Shown: piece by piece, positions 10,776-18,855 of the stretch
Layout: the number at the start of each line of letters is the position of its first letter
Numbering within the stretch: position 1 is the first letter of the stretch
Assembly (NCBI RefSeq): GCF_014206815.1
Contig: NZ_JACHNP010000002.1
Span: 1,116,001-1,180,000, forward strand
Length of the DNA: 64,000 bases
Direction: 5' to 3'
From: Xanthomonas sp. F10
GTDB lineage: Bacteria; Pseudomonadota; Gammaproteobacteria; Xanthomonadales; Xanthomonadaceae
Notes under the pieces: generated by a model
Seen by the model: only the letters and a program-made list of their open reading frames with translations
Told to the model about the DNA's origin: nothing
The model's database searches: none
Made by a program: the position numbers and the translations under genes

Positions 10776-11503
10776 GCGTGCCGCAACTGCCGCTGGCCTT
10801 GCGCTATCCGCCGGAACAGCGCCTGGACCGCTATCTGGGCGCGCCGGACGGGCTGCTGGCGCAGTTGCAGGCGGTGGCCGACGGTGCCGTCGCCGACTGG
10901 GTGTACCTGTCCGGGCCCGCCGGCACCGGCAAGACCCATCTGGCCCTGGCGGTGTGCGCGGCCGCGGAACAGGCCGGGCGCAGCGCCGCCTACCTGCCGC
11001 TGCAGGCCGCCGCCGGGCGCCTGCGCGATGCGCTGGAAGCACTGGAAGGACGCAACCTGGTCGCCCTCGACGGCCTGGAAGCGATCGCCGGGCAGCGCGA
11101 GGACGAAGTGGCGCTGTTCGATTTCCATAACCGCGCGCGCAGCGCCGGGGTGACCCTGCTGTACACCGCGCAGGCGATGCCCGACGGCCTGGCGCTCAGC
11201 CTGCCGGATCTGCGCTCGCGGCTGTCGCAGTGCACCCGCATCGCGCTGGCGCCGCTGGACGACGCCGGCCGTGCCGCGGTCCTGCGCGAACGCGCCCAGC
11301 GCCGCGGCCTGGTGCTGGAAGACGCGGCGATCGACTGGCTGCTGACCCATGCCGGACGCGACCTGGCCGGCCTGATCGGCCTGCTGGAGCGCCTGGACCG
11401 GGAATCGCTGGCGGCGCAGCGGCGAGTGACGGTGCCGTTCTTGCGCAGGGTGTTGGAAGGGCGGGGATTGGGGAGTCGGGATTCGGGATTGGACGAGCAG
11501 TGA
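10772..11503 (+). CDS. hda: DnaA regulatory inactivator Hda
   Basis: Hda, bound to the DNA-loaded beta clamp, stimulates DnaA-ATP hydrolysis and so limits re-initiation. The 243-residue protein opens with a clamp-binding motif (QLPLALRY, residues 5-12), then the AAA+ Walker A GPAGTGKT (48-55) and a DnaA-like lid. The start is GTG at 10772, overlapping the permease stop. The last residues, GRGLGSRDSGLDEQ, are encoded by an arm of four 7-bp repeat units (11463-11490). The natural C-terminus has therefore been replaced or extended by repeat sequence. Confidence 0.93.
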   Translation: MSVPQLPLALRYPPEQRLDRYLGAPDGLLAQLQAVADGAVADWVYLSGPAGTGKTHLALAVCAAAEQAGRSAAYLPLQAAAGRLRDALEALEGRNLVALDGLEAIAGQREDEVALFDFHNRARSAGVTLLYTAQAMPDGLALSLPDLRSRLSQCTRIALAPLDDAGRAAVLRERAQRRGLVLEDAAIDWLLTHAGRDLAGLIGLLERLDRESLAAQRRVTVPFLRRVLEGRGLGSRDSGLDEQ

Positions 11504-11591
11504 GCGCCCTAGTGAAAGCGACGGACTGCGCAGGTCAGACCGCGCGGACCGTCTAGCTCTTCTCGAATCCCGAATCCCCAATCCCCAATCC
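11463..11591. repeat. Inverted heptad element E (GGGATT type) at the hda/murU junction
   Basis: The left arm 11463-11490 has four 7-bp units (GGGGATT, GGGGAGT, CGGGATT, CGGGATT). The right arm 11564-11591 has four units (CGAATCC, CGAATCC, CCAATCC, CCAATCC). The inner core next to the right arm reads GCTCTTCT. The arms are complementary over about 28 bases and could fold into one long hairpin. Both arms lie inside coding sequence: the left encodes the end of Hda, the right the end of MurU, which converge here. The hairpin may act as a bidirectional terminator. Confidence 0.88.
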
Positions 11592-12275
11592 CAGCACCTC
11601 ATCCAATTCCGCCAACCGCTGCGGCGTCCCCACGTCCGTCCAGCGGCCGTAGTGCCGCAGACCGTGCAGGCGCCCCTGTTCGGCCTGCGCGCGCAGCAGC
11701 GGTACCACCGAGAAGCGGGGCGGCGCGGCGGGTGCCGGCGCGGCGATGGTCTGCCAGTCGTGCAGCAGGGCCGCGCGGTACATGCCGATGCCGGCGTAGG
11801 TCAGCAGCGGGTCGCCGGCGTTGCGCACGCGCCCGTCGTCCTGCAGGGCGAAATCGCCGTGCGCGGCATAGGCCGGCGGGTCCACCAGCACCAGTTGCGC
11901 CAGGCCGGGCGGCTCCGGCGCCAGCCGGGCGAAATCGAAGTCGGTCCAGATGTCGCCGTTGACCAGCAGGAACGGCGCCTCGCCGAGCAGCGGCAGCGCG
12001 TGCAGCATGCCGCCACCGGTTTCCAGCGGCGTGGCGCCTTCGTAGGAATAGGCGATGCGCAGCCCGAACGCGCTGCCGTCGCCGAGCGACTGCGGGAACT
12101 GCTCGGCCAGCCAGGAGGTGTTGATCACCACCTCGCGCACGCCGAGCGCGGCAAGCTTGCGCAGGTGCCAGACGATCAGTGGCGTGCCGCCCACCGCCAG
12201 CAGCGGCTTGGGCGTGTGCGCGGTCAGCGGTCGCATGCGCTCGCCCAGGCCGGCGGCGAAGATCAGCGCCTTCAT
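11553..12275 (-). CDS. murU: N-acetylmuramate alpha-1-phosphate uridylyltransferase
   Basis: MurU makes UDP-MurNAc from MurNAc-1-phosphate in the cell-wall recycling shunt that bypasses MurA. The 240-residue nucleotidyltransferase shows the sugar-nucleotide signature FAAGLGERMRPLT, the lysine of KPLLAVGG, LVNGDIWTDFDF (metal-binding Asp) and the end motif WTDVGTPQRL. The start ATG 12273-12275 overlaps amgK by four bases. After the family-typical end, the tail GLGIGDSGFEKS is encoded by the heptad arm at 11564-11591. Because amgK-murU recycle MurNAc past the MurA step, they can lower fosfomycin sensitivity. Confidence 0.9.
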   Translation of the reverse strand: MKALIFAAGLGERMRPLTAHTPKPLLAVGGTPLIVWHLRKLAALGVREVVINTSWLAEQFPQSLGDGSAFGLRIAYSYEGATPLETGGGMLHALPLLGEAPFLLVNGDIWTDFDFARLAPEPPGLAQLVLVDPPAYAAHGDFALQDDGRVRNAGDPLLTYAGIGMYRAALLHDWQTIAAPAPAAPPRFSVVPLLRAQAEQGRLHGLRHYGRWTDVGTPQRLAELDEVLGLGIGDSGFEKS

Positions 12276-13300
12276 GCGCCGGCCGCCGCGCGCTGCGCCA
12301 GAGCCGGCTTGATCCGCGTCTGCAGCAGTTGCGCCAGCGGCTGCAGGCTGGGGTGCCGCGGCAACGCCTCGTCGAGGTAGGCGATGAAGCGCGGCACGTT
12401 GTCCAGGTACCAGGCCTTGCCGTCGCGGTAGTTGAGCCGCGCGAAGATGCCCAGGTTCTTCAGGTGGCGCTGGATGCCCATCCATTCGGCGTCGCGCAGG
12501 AACTGCGCCAGCGGCGGTACCGGGATTCCGGCCTGCAGCGCGCGCGCGTGATAACCGGCCAGCCACGCGTCCACCTGCGCCAGCGGCCAGCTGACCGTGG
12601 TGTCCTTGAACAGGCTGACCGGGTCGTAGGCCACCGGCCCGACCACGCAGTCCTGGAAATCCAGCACCGCCGGGCCGTCGGCTGCCGGCATCAGGTTGCG
12701 CGGCATGAAGTCGCGATGCACCAGCACCTGCGGCTGCGCCAGCGCGTTGTCCATGAGCTGGCGCTGCGCCGCGTGCAGGGCCGCGCGCTCGTCGGCCTCC
12801 AGGGTGATCCCCAGGTGGCGCTGCAGGAACCAGTCCTCGAACAGCCCGGCATCGCGTTGCAGCAGCGCCTCGCCGAACATGCCCATCCCCGGTGGAGGCG
12901 CGATGGCCTGCAGCCGCAGCAACTGGCCGAGCGCGGCGTCGAAGTGCGCGTCCGCCGTGGTCGTGTCCAGGCGTTGGGCCAGGGTCGGTTGCCCCAGGTC
13001 TTCCAGCAGCAGGAAGCCGGCCGCCGCGTCCTGCGCCAGGATTTCCGGCACCCGTACCCCGCCGCCCTGCAGCAGGGCGTGCATGCGCAGCCACGGCCGC
13101 ACGTCTTCCAGGTCCGGCGGCGAATCCATCACGATGCGGCTGATGCCGCGGGCGTGGCTGCGCCAATAGCTGCGCTGGCCGGCGTCCACCGAGGCGCGCT
13201 CCAGCGTCGCCTGTGCGTCGTCGAGGGCCGTGCGCGCCCAGGCCAGGCGGTGCGCGGCGCGTGCCGCAAGGACATCGGGAACGGTCGGGCTGGCGCTCAT
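12272..13300 (-). CDS. amgK: Anomeric N-acetylmuramate/N-acetylglucosamine kinase
   Basis: AmgK phosphorylates the anomeric carbon of MurNAc (and GlcNAc), feeding MurU. The 342-residue protein has the aminoglycoside-phosphotransferase kinase fold: catalytic motif VLVHRDFMPRNLM (His-x-Asp with downstream Asn) and the metal-binding VLDFQDCVVGP. I chose the ATG at 13298-13300 because an upstream in-frame start would add a Cys/Arg-rich non-conserved leader. Gene order amgK-murU with a four-base overlap is the recognised recycling operon of pseudomonads and xanthomonads. Confidence 0.9.
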   Translation of the reverse strand: MSASPTVPDVLAARAAHRLAWARTALDDAQATLERASVDAGQRSYWRSHARGISRIVMDSPPDLEDVRPWLRMHALLQGGGVRVPEILAQDAAAGFLLLEDLGQPTLAQRLDTTTADAHFDAALGQLLRLQAIAPPPGMGMFGEALLQRDAGLFEDWFLQRHLGITLEADERAALHAAQRQLMDNALAQPQVLVHRDFMPRNLMPAADGPAVLDFQDCVVGPVAYDPVSLFKDTTVSWPLAQVDAWLAGYHARALQAGIPVPPLAQFLRDAEWMGIQRHLKNLGIFARLNYRDGKAWYLDNVPRFIAYLDEALPRHPSLQPLAQLLQTRIKPALAQRAAAGA

Positions 13301-13373
13301 CGGCAGGCTGTGGCGGAAACGAGCCGCACAGCGTAAACGGGCGCCGCCGCCGTGGCGAGCGGCGCCGCGTGCC

Positions 13374-13643
13374 TCAGCGTTTGCTGGAGAACAGCCGTAG
13401 CAATGCGAGCAGGGCGATGGCGCCGAGCAACGCACCGAGGAAGCCGGCCGGCTCGCCGCGGCTGTACCAGCCCATGTAGTGGCCGAACCAGCCGGCCAGC
13501 AACGCGCCGGCGATGCCCAGCAACACGGTGAACAGGCAGCCGGAGCGCCCGCTGCTGGGGCCGAGGAAACGCGCCAGCAGGCCGACCACGAAGCCCACCA
13601 GGATGATGTAGAGCCAGCTGTCGCTGCCGAACAGAGTGTGCAT
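13374..13643 (-). CDS. GlsB/YeaQ/YmgE-family membrane protein
   Basis: This 89-residue, three-helix membrane protein belongs to the transglycosylase-associated/GlsB (YeaQ/YmgE) family, which is often stress-induced but has no proven biochemical role. Small-residue motifs are clear: GFVVGLLARFLGP at the first helix end and LLGIAGALLAGWFG in the second. A short basic tail (FSSKR) follows the third helix. It is upstream of amgK on the same strand with a 73-base gap and may be transcribed separately. Confidence 0.85.
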   Translation of the reverse strand: MHTLFGSDSWLYIILVGFVVGLLARFLGPSSGRSGCLFTVLLGIAGALLAGWFGHYMGWYSRGEPAGFLGALLGAIALLALLRLFSSKR

Positions 13644-13858
13644 GGAGAGCGTTCCGGACGCGGAAGGGAATCAGCGCCGGATCGTGCCAGATCGACTGTG
13701 ATGGCGTCGATGCTTGCGTGCGCCGCGCAGGCGGCACGCCCATGGAAGGCGGCCGCCTGCGCTGCGCGGATGACACTCTCGCAAGGCGCCGCGTCGGAGC
13801 CGACGCCTCTCCCACCGCAAACAGGGGGGCGGATCAGTCACTCATGAAACCGGCTTCG

Positions 13859-13885
13859 CCAATCCCGGCTCCCGACCCCCATCCC
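13859..13885 (-). repeat. Half heptad element at the M20 peptidase 3' end
   Basis: Three clear 7-bp units (CCAATCC, CGGCTCC, CGACCCC) and a shortened fourth (CATCCC) lie directly after the M20 peptidase stop. The sequence is intermediate between the AATCC and the GACCC types, and no inverted partner is visible nearby. Confidence 0.65.
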
Positions 13886-13890
13886 GGCCC

Positions 13891-15381
13891 TCAACAGCAG
13901 CCGTGCCCGCCATGCTGCTCGCCGCCGGCCACCGCCGCGCTGCCGGTGGTCTCGCCGCGCAGGCTGGCGGCGTGGTGGGCCGCAATCACCCGCGACACGC
14001 AGGCGGTGACCCGCTTGCCCATCGGGATGTGCAGGAACTCGTTGGGGCCGTGCGCATTGGAATGCGGACCGAGCACGCCGGTGATCATGAACTGCGCGCC
14101 GGGGAACTTCTCGCCGAGCATGCCCATGAACGGGATCGAGCCGCCTTCGCCCATGTACATCGCCGGCTTGCCGAAGGCTGCCTGCGAGGCCGATTCGATC
14201 GCGTCGGTCAGCCATGGCGACTGAGCCGGCGCGTTCCAGCCGGAGGAGGATTTCTCCAGCGCCAGCGACACCTCGGCGCCATACGGCGGGTCGCGCAGCA
14301 GCACCTCTTTCAGCAGTTCGCCGGCGCGCTTGCCGTCCAGCGTCGGCGGCAGGCGCAGCGACAGCTTCACCGCGGTCTCCGGGCGCAGCACGTTGCCGGC
14401 CGAGGCCAGCGGCGGCAGCCCGTCGGCGCCGGTCACCGACAGCGCCGGGCGCCAGGTGCGGTTGAGCACCAGCTCCGACAGGTCCTCGTGCATCGGCCGC
14501 ATGCCGGGCAGGAACGGGAACTTGCTGTAGACCTCGTCGCCCAGCACCTCGGCGACCTTGCGCGCCTGCGCCAGCCGCTCCTCGGGAATCTCGGCGTACA
14601 GGCCCTCGACCTTGATCTTGCCGGTGGCCTCGTCCTCCAGCCGCGACAGCAGGTCGCGCAGCACGCGGAAGCTCGACGGCACCACGCCGGAGGCGTCGCC
14701 CGAATGCACGCCTTCGCTGAGCACCTTGACGCTGAAGTTGCCGCCGGCCAGGCCGCGCAGCGAGGTCGTGCACCACAGTTGCTCGTAGTTGCCGCAGCCC
14801 GAATCCAGGCACACCACCAGCGAGGGCTTGCCGATCCGCGCCGCCAGGTGGTCGACGTAGGCGGGCAGGTCGTAGCTGCCCGATTCCTCGCAGGCCTCGA
14901 TCAGCACCACGCAGCGTGCGTGCGGGATGCCCTGGTCCTGCAGCGCCTGGATCGCCGCCAGCGAACCGAACAGCGCGTAGCCATCGTCCGCGCCGCCGCG
15001 GCCGTACAGGCGGTCGCCCTTGAGCACCGGGGTCCACGGGCCCAGATCGGCGTCCCAGCCGGACATTTCCGGCTGCTTGTCCAGGTGCCCGTACAGCAGC
15101 ACGGTGTCCTCGCCGGTCGCCTCGCTGCTGGCCGGTACCTCCAGGTAGATCAACGGGGTGCGGCCTTCCAGTTGCACCACCTCTACCTGCAGGCCGGGGA
15201 TCGCCTGCGCCCGCGCCCAGCGCTCCATCAGCGCCACCGCATCGGCCATGTAGCCGTGTGCGACCCAATCGGCGTCGAACATCGGCGATTTGTTGGGGAT
15301 GCGGATGTAATCGACCAATTGCGGGACGATGTCGTCATCCCACTTTTCGCTCAGGAAACGGTCGATCTTGGCACTGTCCAT
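13891..15381 (-). CDS. M20-family metallopeptidase (dipeptidase) with His/Cys tail
   Basis: This 496-residue M20 peptidase (carnosinase-like dipeptidase branch) should be a cytoplasmic di-zinc enzyme cleaving small peptides. Metal and catalytic motifs are LLYGHLDKQPE (His, catalytic Asp), GGADDGYALF (bridging Asp), EACEESGS (Glu pair), LDSGCGNYEQ and the terminal HSNAHGPNEFLHIPM. There is no signal peptide. After the fold ends, the protein carries a Gly/His/Cys tail (GGEQHGGHGCC) that is not part of the family and could bind metal. The ATG at 15379-15381 lies just below a perfect 14-bp palindrome (15400-15413). Confidence 0.9.
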   Translation of the reverse strand: MDSAKIDRFLSEKWDDDIVPQLVDYIRIPNKSPMFDADWVAHGYMADAVALMERWARAQAIPGLQVEVVQLEGRTPLIYLEVPASSEATGEDTVLLYGHLDKQPEMSGWDADLGPWTPVLKGDRLYGRGGADDGYALFGSLAAIQALQDQGIPHARCVVLIEACEESGSYDLPAYVDHLAARIGKPSLVVCLDSGCGNYEQLWCTTSLRGLAGGNFSVKVLSEGVHSGDASGVVPSSFRVLRDLLSRLEDEATGKIKVEGLYAEIPEERLAQARKVAEVLGDEVYSKFPFLPGMRPMHEDLSELVLNRTWRPALSVTGADGLPPLASAGNVLRPETAVKLSLRLPPTLDGKRAGELLKEVLLRDPPYGAEVSLALEKSSSGWNAPAQSPWLTDAIESASQAAFGKPAMYMGEGGSIPFMGMLGEKFPGAQFMITGVLGPHSNAHGPNEFLHIPMGKRVTACVSRVIAAHHAASLRGETTGSAAVAGGEQHGGHGCC

Positions 15382-15399
15382 GAAAAACTCCGAAGTGAT

Positions 15400-15413
15400 T
15401 GCACACGTGTGCA
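15400..15413. promoter_or_regulatory. Perfect 14-bp palindrome upstream of the M20 peptidase
   Basis: The sequence TGCACACGTGTGCA is a perfect palindrome 18 bases upstream of the M20 peptidase ATG, in the divergent gap shared with the ComEA-like gene. It is a plausible operator for one or both genes; I cannot name the regulator. Confidence 0.5.
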
Positions 15414-15435
15414 GCCATTCTACGCCCCGCTGCCC

Positions 15436-15455
15436 GTGTAGGGTTTTTCCTACAC
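15436..15455. promoter_or_regulatory. Inverted repeat GTGTAGG-N6-CCTACAC upstream of the ComEA-like gene
   Basis: Two perfect 7-base arms (15436-15442 and 15449-15455) flank a GTTTTT loop, about 130 bases upstream of the ComEA-like start and 55 bases upstream of the M20 gene. It may be an operator or a small hairpin; with the 14-bp palindrome nearby, the divergent promoter region carries two dyads. Confidence 0.45.
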
Positions 15456-15585
15456 AGCGACGCGCCGTTTACCTGCTGTTTGTGACGCGCTCCGACGATA
15501 TGCTGTACCCATGTGGCGAGCGATGCTGACCACGCCGGCAGGAAAGGCCGGCGAAGTCCCCATCCAAGTCACAAGGAGCGTTGCC

Positions 15586-15918
15586 ATGCAGTCTTTTATC
15601 GTGGTCCTGAAGTCGCTGGTCGTTGCCCTGATGCTGTCCGGTTCCGCGCTCGCCGCGGACAAGGTCAACATCAACTCCGCTGGAGCGGAGGAAATCGACC
15701 AGGTGTTGGTGAACGTGGGAGCCTCCAAGGCTCAGGCGATCGTCGACTACCGGCAGGCGCACGGACCTTTCAAGAGCGCCGAGGAACTGGCCCTGGTGAA
15801 AGGCATCGGACTCAAGACGGTCGAACGGAACCGCGACCGGATCGACGTGGGCGCCACGAAGGCACCCGCGCCGACAGCCGCCAAGCAGGCAGCTGCCAAG
15901 CCGGTGGAAAGGCGTTAA
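15586..15918 (+). CDS. ComEA-like helix-hairpin-helix protein
   Basis: This 110-residue protein has a signal peptide (residues 1 to about 24, ending GSALAAD) and then one ComEA-type double helix-hairpin-helix DNA-binding domain: VNINSAGAEEIDQVLVNVG, YRQAHGPFKSAEEL and LVKGIGLKTVERNRDRI. A short Ala/Pro/Lys tail follows. In ComEA the domain binds incoming DNA in the periplasm during transformation, so a DNA-uptake role is likely but not proven. The start ATG has AAGGAG (15573-15578) seven bases upstream, which decides it against an upstream in-frame ATG at 15511. An intrinsic terminator follows at 16024-16068. Confidence 0.9.
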   Translation: MQSFIVVLKSLVVALMLSGSALAADKVNINSAGAEEIDQVLVNVGASKAQAIVDYRQAHGPFKSAEELALVKGIGLKTVERNRDRIDVGATKAPAPTAAKQAAAKPVERR

Positions 15919-16023
15919 AGGGATTTGCAACGAAAGGATAGGGCCGGTGCTGGACGCGCGGCCGCAGCCTCACTGAGCAGGACGCGAAGGGGGAAGGCAG
16001 GAAGCCGACAGGGAGGTACATCG

Positions 16024-16068
16024 TCGCCCGGCGTTGCACAGTGACGTGCAGCCGGGCGATGTTTTTTT
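16024..16068 (+). terminator. Intrinsic terminator after the ComEA-like gene
   Basis: A nine-base GC stem (TCGCCCGGC at 16024-16032 with GCCGGGCGA at 16051-16059) continues into an inner TGCAC/GTGCA stem. It is followed by G and seven T residues (16062-16068), the classical rho-independent form. Confidence 0.85.
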
Positions 16069-16149
16069 GGGGGGCATGGCGCGTCTTGCGTGGCCCCTGC
16101 CGGCTAGCCAGGGACAGGCGCCGATGCCGCGATCGTGCAGAATGTGCGG

Positions 16150-16758
16150 ATGGACTGGTACATGCTGCCCGCGCGAGTGATTCCCGCCAACGCGTATCGC
16201 CGCGAACGCTGGCGCAATGGCCTGGGCTGGACCCGGGAGATCCTGCGCCTGCCGGCATCCGGCGACGACTGGCTGCTGCGCCTGTCCATCGCCGAGATCG
16301 AGCAGGATGCCGCGTTCTCCGCCTTCCCCGGGATCGACCGCGAACTGGTCATGCTGCGCGGAAACGGCGTGCGCCTGCGTTTCGACGATGGCGATGAGCA
16401 GGTGCTGCAGGACCCGTATGCGCGCCTGCGCTTCGCCGGCGAGCGGCCGCTGCGCGGCGAGTTGCTGGACGGGCCGACCCACGATTTCAACCTCATGTGG
16501 CGACGCGACCGGCTGCGCACGCAACTGCTGCACCGGCCGCTGGTCGGGCCGATGTTGTTCTTCGCCGAACCCGGTGTCGCCTGGGCCGTTCATCTTCTGG
16601 CAGGGCAAGCGCAGTTCGATGCGGCCAGCGGACTGCCGCCACTGGCGGCCGGCGACAGCGCCTGGTTGGCCGCCGATGCCAGGCGCCGCTTCGCTTTGAG
16701 CGGGGGTGGGGAGTTGCTGGCGATGCGCATCGAGGCCGCGCCGACGCCCACGGACTGA
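16150..16758 (+). CDS. HutD/Ves-family protein
   Basis: This 202-residue protein belongs to the HutD (Ves) family of cupin-like proteins, often linked with histidine use or cold response but biochemically uncharacterised. Typical features are the N-terminal NGLGWTREI, the LRLSIAEIEQDAAFSAFPGIDREL region and the Asp/Asn motif GPTHDFNLM. I chose ATG 16150; a GTG at 16135 is in frame, and neither has a good ribosome site. No other hut genes are in the window. It precedes the orphan response regulator by 96 bases on the same strand. Confidence 0.85.
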   Translation: MDWYMLPARVIPANAYRRERWRNGLGWTREILRLPASGDDWLLRLSIAEIEQDAAFSAFPGIDRELVMLRGNGVRLRFDDGDEQVLQDPYARLRFAGERPLRGELLDGPTHDFNLMWRRDRLRTQLLHRPLVGPMLFFAEPGVAWAVHLLAGQAQFDAASGLPPLAAGDSAWLAADARRRFALSGGGELLAMRIEAAPTPTD

Positions 16759-16854
16759 GCCTGCGCGACCCCGCGCGCGGGTCTTGCGGCGTCGGCGCCG
16801 ACCGCGTCCAATGCGCGGGCGCGGCCATCCGGGCCGCACAGCGGAAGCCGACAG

Positions 16855-17583
16855 GTGCTCTCGGACAACAGGTGGTTGGCGAAAATCCTGGTAGCGGACG
16901 CGGACGCGGCCTTGCGCGACCGGATCCGCGATTACCTTGCCTGCTTCAACCTGCAGACGCACGACGCCGACAGCGCGCCGCACCTGCAGGCGCAATTGGC
17001 GGCCGGGCATTACGACGCGGTGGTCCTCGACGCCGGCCTCGACGGCGCCGAGGGCCTGCGCCTGTGCCGGCAACTGCGCGACCGCGGCGATATCGCCATC
17101 GTGATGATGGGCGACCGCGCCGAACCGGTGGACCGGGTGATCGGGCTGGATCTGGGCGCGGACGACTTCCTGGTGCGGCCGCCCGACCTGCGCGAACTGG
17201 TGGCGCGGCTCAACGCCGTGCTGCGCCGGGTGCGTGCGACGCAGCCGCCGCCGGCCGCACACGGCGGTTGGCAGGTCGATGCCGCGCGTCACCAGGCGGT
17301 GGCGCCGGACGGGCGGACGATCCCGCTGTCGCCGGGCGAACTGCGGCTGATGGCGGTGTTCCTCGAACAGCCGGGCGAGGTGCTCAGCCGCGAAGTGTTG
17401 CGGACGGCGCTGGGCGACGGCGAGGCCAGTGCAGTGGCGGGCAGCCGCGGCATCGATCTGCAGGTGTCGCGGTTGCGCCAGAAGCTCGGCGACGACCCGC
17501 TGGTGCCGCAATGGATCCGCACGGTGCGCGGCAAGGGCTATGTATTCGAACTGCAGCGCATGGGGCTGCCGGCCGCGCGCTGA
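16855..17583 (+). CDS. OmpR-type response regulator with degenerate receiver, orphan
   Basis: This 242-residue protein has an N-terminal receiver (about 10-122) and a C-terminal winged-helix DNA-binding domain (about 140-237; LSPGELRLMAVFLEQPGEVL, RTVRGKGYVFEL). The phospho-acceptor D59 and one acidic-pocket residue (D15) are kept. The second pocket acid is A16, the switch Thr/Ser is G86 (in VMMGDRAE), and the invariant Lys is R108 (in DFLVRPPDL). Phosphorylation switching is therefore probably weak or absent. The start is GTG 16855. No histidine kinase gene is adjacent. Its targets are unknown. Confidence 0.88.
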   Translation: MLSDNRWLAKILVADADAALRDRIRDYLACFNLQTHDADSAPHLQAQLAAGHYDAVVLDAGLDGAEGLRLCRQLRDRGDIAIVMMGDRAEPVDRVIGLDLGADDFLVRPPDLRELVARLNAVLRRVRATQPPPAAHGGWQVDAARHQAVAPDGRTIPLSPGELRLMAVFLEQPGEVLSREVLRTALGDGEASAVAGSRGIDLQVSRLRQKLGDDPLVPQWIRTVRGKGYVFELQRMGLPAAR

Positions 17584-17765
17584 GGGCGTGAGGGTGTGGC
17601 GGTGTGGCACTCCTGGCGTCGCCGCGGCCGAAGCAGAGCCCGCAGTCGTCACCGCAGCCTCCGCGGGTGGTGTCGCAGCGCGTCGTCCGGCACACGCCCG
17701 GTGCGTTGTATCGCGTGGTGACGGGTGTTCTTGGTGACCGCGTCGCGTGGAGCAGTGCGCTGCGC

Positions 17766-18755
17766 TCAGGCCTGCGCCAGCGCGGCGAAGGCGCTGCTGC
17801 GCCGTTCCTGCACGCCACCGTCCTGGCGCAGCAGAAAGCGCACCGCGAGGCCTTCGCGCTCGGCGCAGGCCAGGCCCGCCTCGGCACCCAGCACGCCGAG
17901 CGCGGTGGCCCAGGCATCGGCCCGCATGGCATCGGCGGCCGCCACGGTGACCGTGGCCAGCGTCGCCGCGATCGGCTGGCCGCTGCGTGGGTCCAGCAGG
18001 TGCCCGTAGCGCCGGCCGTCCTGTTCGAAGTGGTGCCAGCGGTCACCGGAGGTGGCCACCGCCAGGCCGTCGACCGCGAGCGTGCGCGGCGGCGCATCGC
18101 TGCGCACGCCGTCCTCCGGGGGCGTCTCCAGCAGCACCCGCCACGCCTGCCCATCCGGTTTGCGGCCATAGCCGTAGAGATCGCCGCCAACCTCGACCAG
18201 CGCGCTTTCCACGCCGCGTGCCTGCAGTGCCCGGACCGCCAGGTCGACGCCGTGGCCCTTGGCGATCGCCGACAGATCCAGGTGCAGTCCGGCCGGCTGG
18301 TGCCAGCGGCCTTGCGCGTCGACGCTCAGCCGGCGCCAGTCGCCCGCGGCGCGGGCCTGTCGCAGCGCCGTGGCGTCGGGCACGCGCCGATTCCCGGCGG
18401 CGGCGCCGAAGCCCCATAGGCCGAGCACGGTGCCGATCGTGGGATCGAAGGCGCCACCGCTGCGCTGCGCCACCTCCACCGCGCAGTGCAGCACGGTGTC
18501 CAGCGCGGCGGGCAAGGTGTGCCAGGTGCCGGCATCGGCGCGGTTGTAGCGGCTGAGGTCCGAATGCGCGTCCCAGGTGCTCATCTGCGCGACCACCAGA
18601 TCGAGCTGCGCCTGGATCGCATCGCGCAGCGCATGCAGATCGTTGCCGTGGGGCGGCAGCAGCCTGGCGCTCCAGCGCGTGCCCATGCTGCTGCCGTGCA
18701 GCGTGGCGATGCCGGCGCTGGGGCGGGACGCGGTGTGCGAAGCTGGGTGACTCAT
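17766..18755 (-). CDS. apbE: FAD:protein FMN transferase (ApbE family)
   Basis: ApbE covalently attaches FMN to threonine of target flavoproteins. The 329-residue protein shows HGSSMGTRWSARL, AFDPTIGTVLGLWGFG, LHLDLSAIAKGHGVD, LVEVGGDLYGYG, YGHLLDPRSGQP and the metal-binding aspartate in RADAWATALGVLG. Unlike many ApbE proteins, it lacks a lipoprotein signal at the N-terminus, so it may be cytoplasmic or the start may be misjudged. It lies downstream of piuC and the TonB receptor on the same strand. Association of ApbE with iron-reductase/siderophore loci is common, suggesting flavinylation of a reductase encoded elsewhere. Confidence 0.9.
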   Translation of the reverse strand: MSHPASHTASRPSAGIATLHGSSMGTRWSARLLPPHGNDLHALRDAIQAQLDLVVAQMSTWDAHSDLSRYNRADAGTWHTLPAALDTVLHCAVEVAQRSGGAFDPTIGTVLGLWGFGAAAGNRRVPDATALRQARAAGDWRRLSVDAQGRWHQPAGLHLDLSAIAKGHGVDLAVRALQARGVESALVEVGGDLYGYGRKPDGQAWRVLLETPPEDGVRSDAPPRTLAVDGLAVATSGDRWHHFEQDGRRYGHLLDPRSGQPIAATLATVTVAAADAMRADAWATALGVLGAEAGLACAEREGLAVRFLLRQDGGVQERRSSAFAALAQA

Positions 18756-18855
18756 ATTTCGAATTGACGCGGGAATGCAGCGCCAGAGCGCACGCGTCTG
18801 GCGATGCGCGACCCTCTGCTGGCGATGTGTTCGGCGTTGCGGTCGCCGCGCGCGC

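Noticed and set aside
16759-16854. Histidine kinase partner for the orphan response regulator
   Set aside because: The flanking genes are HutD and ApbE; no kinase motifs occur on either strand nearby.
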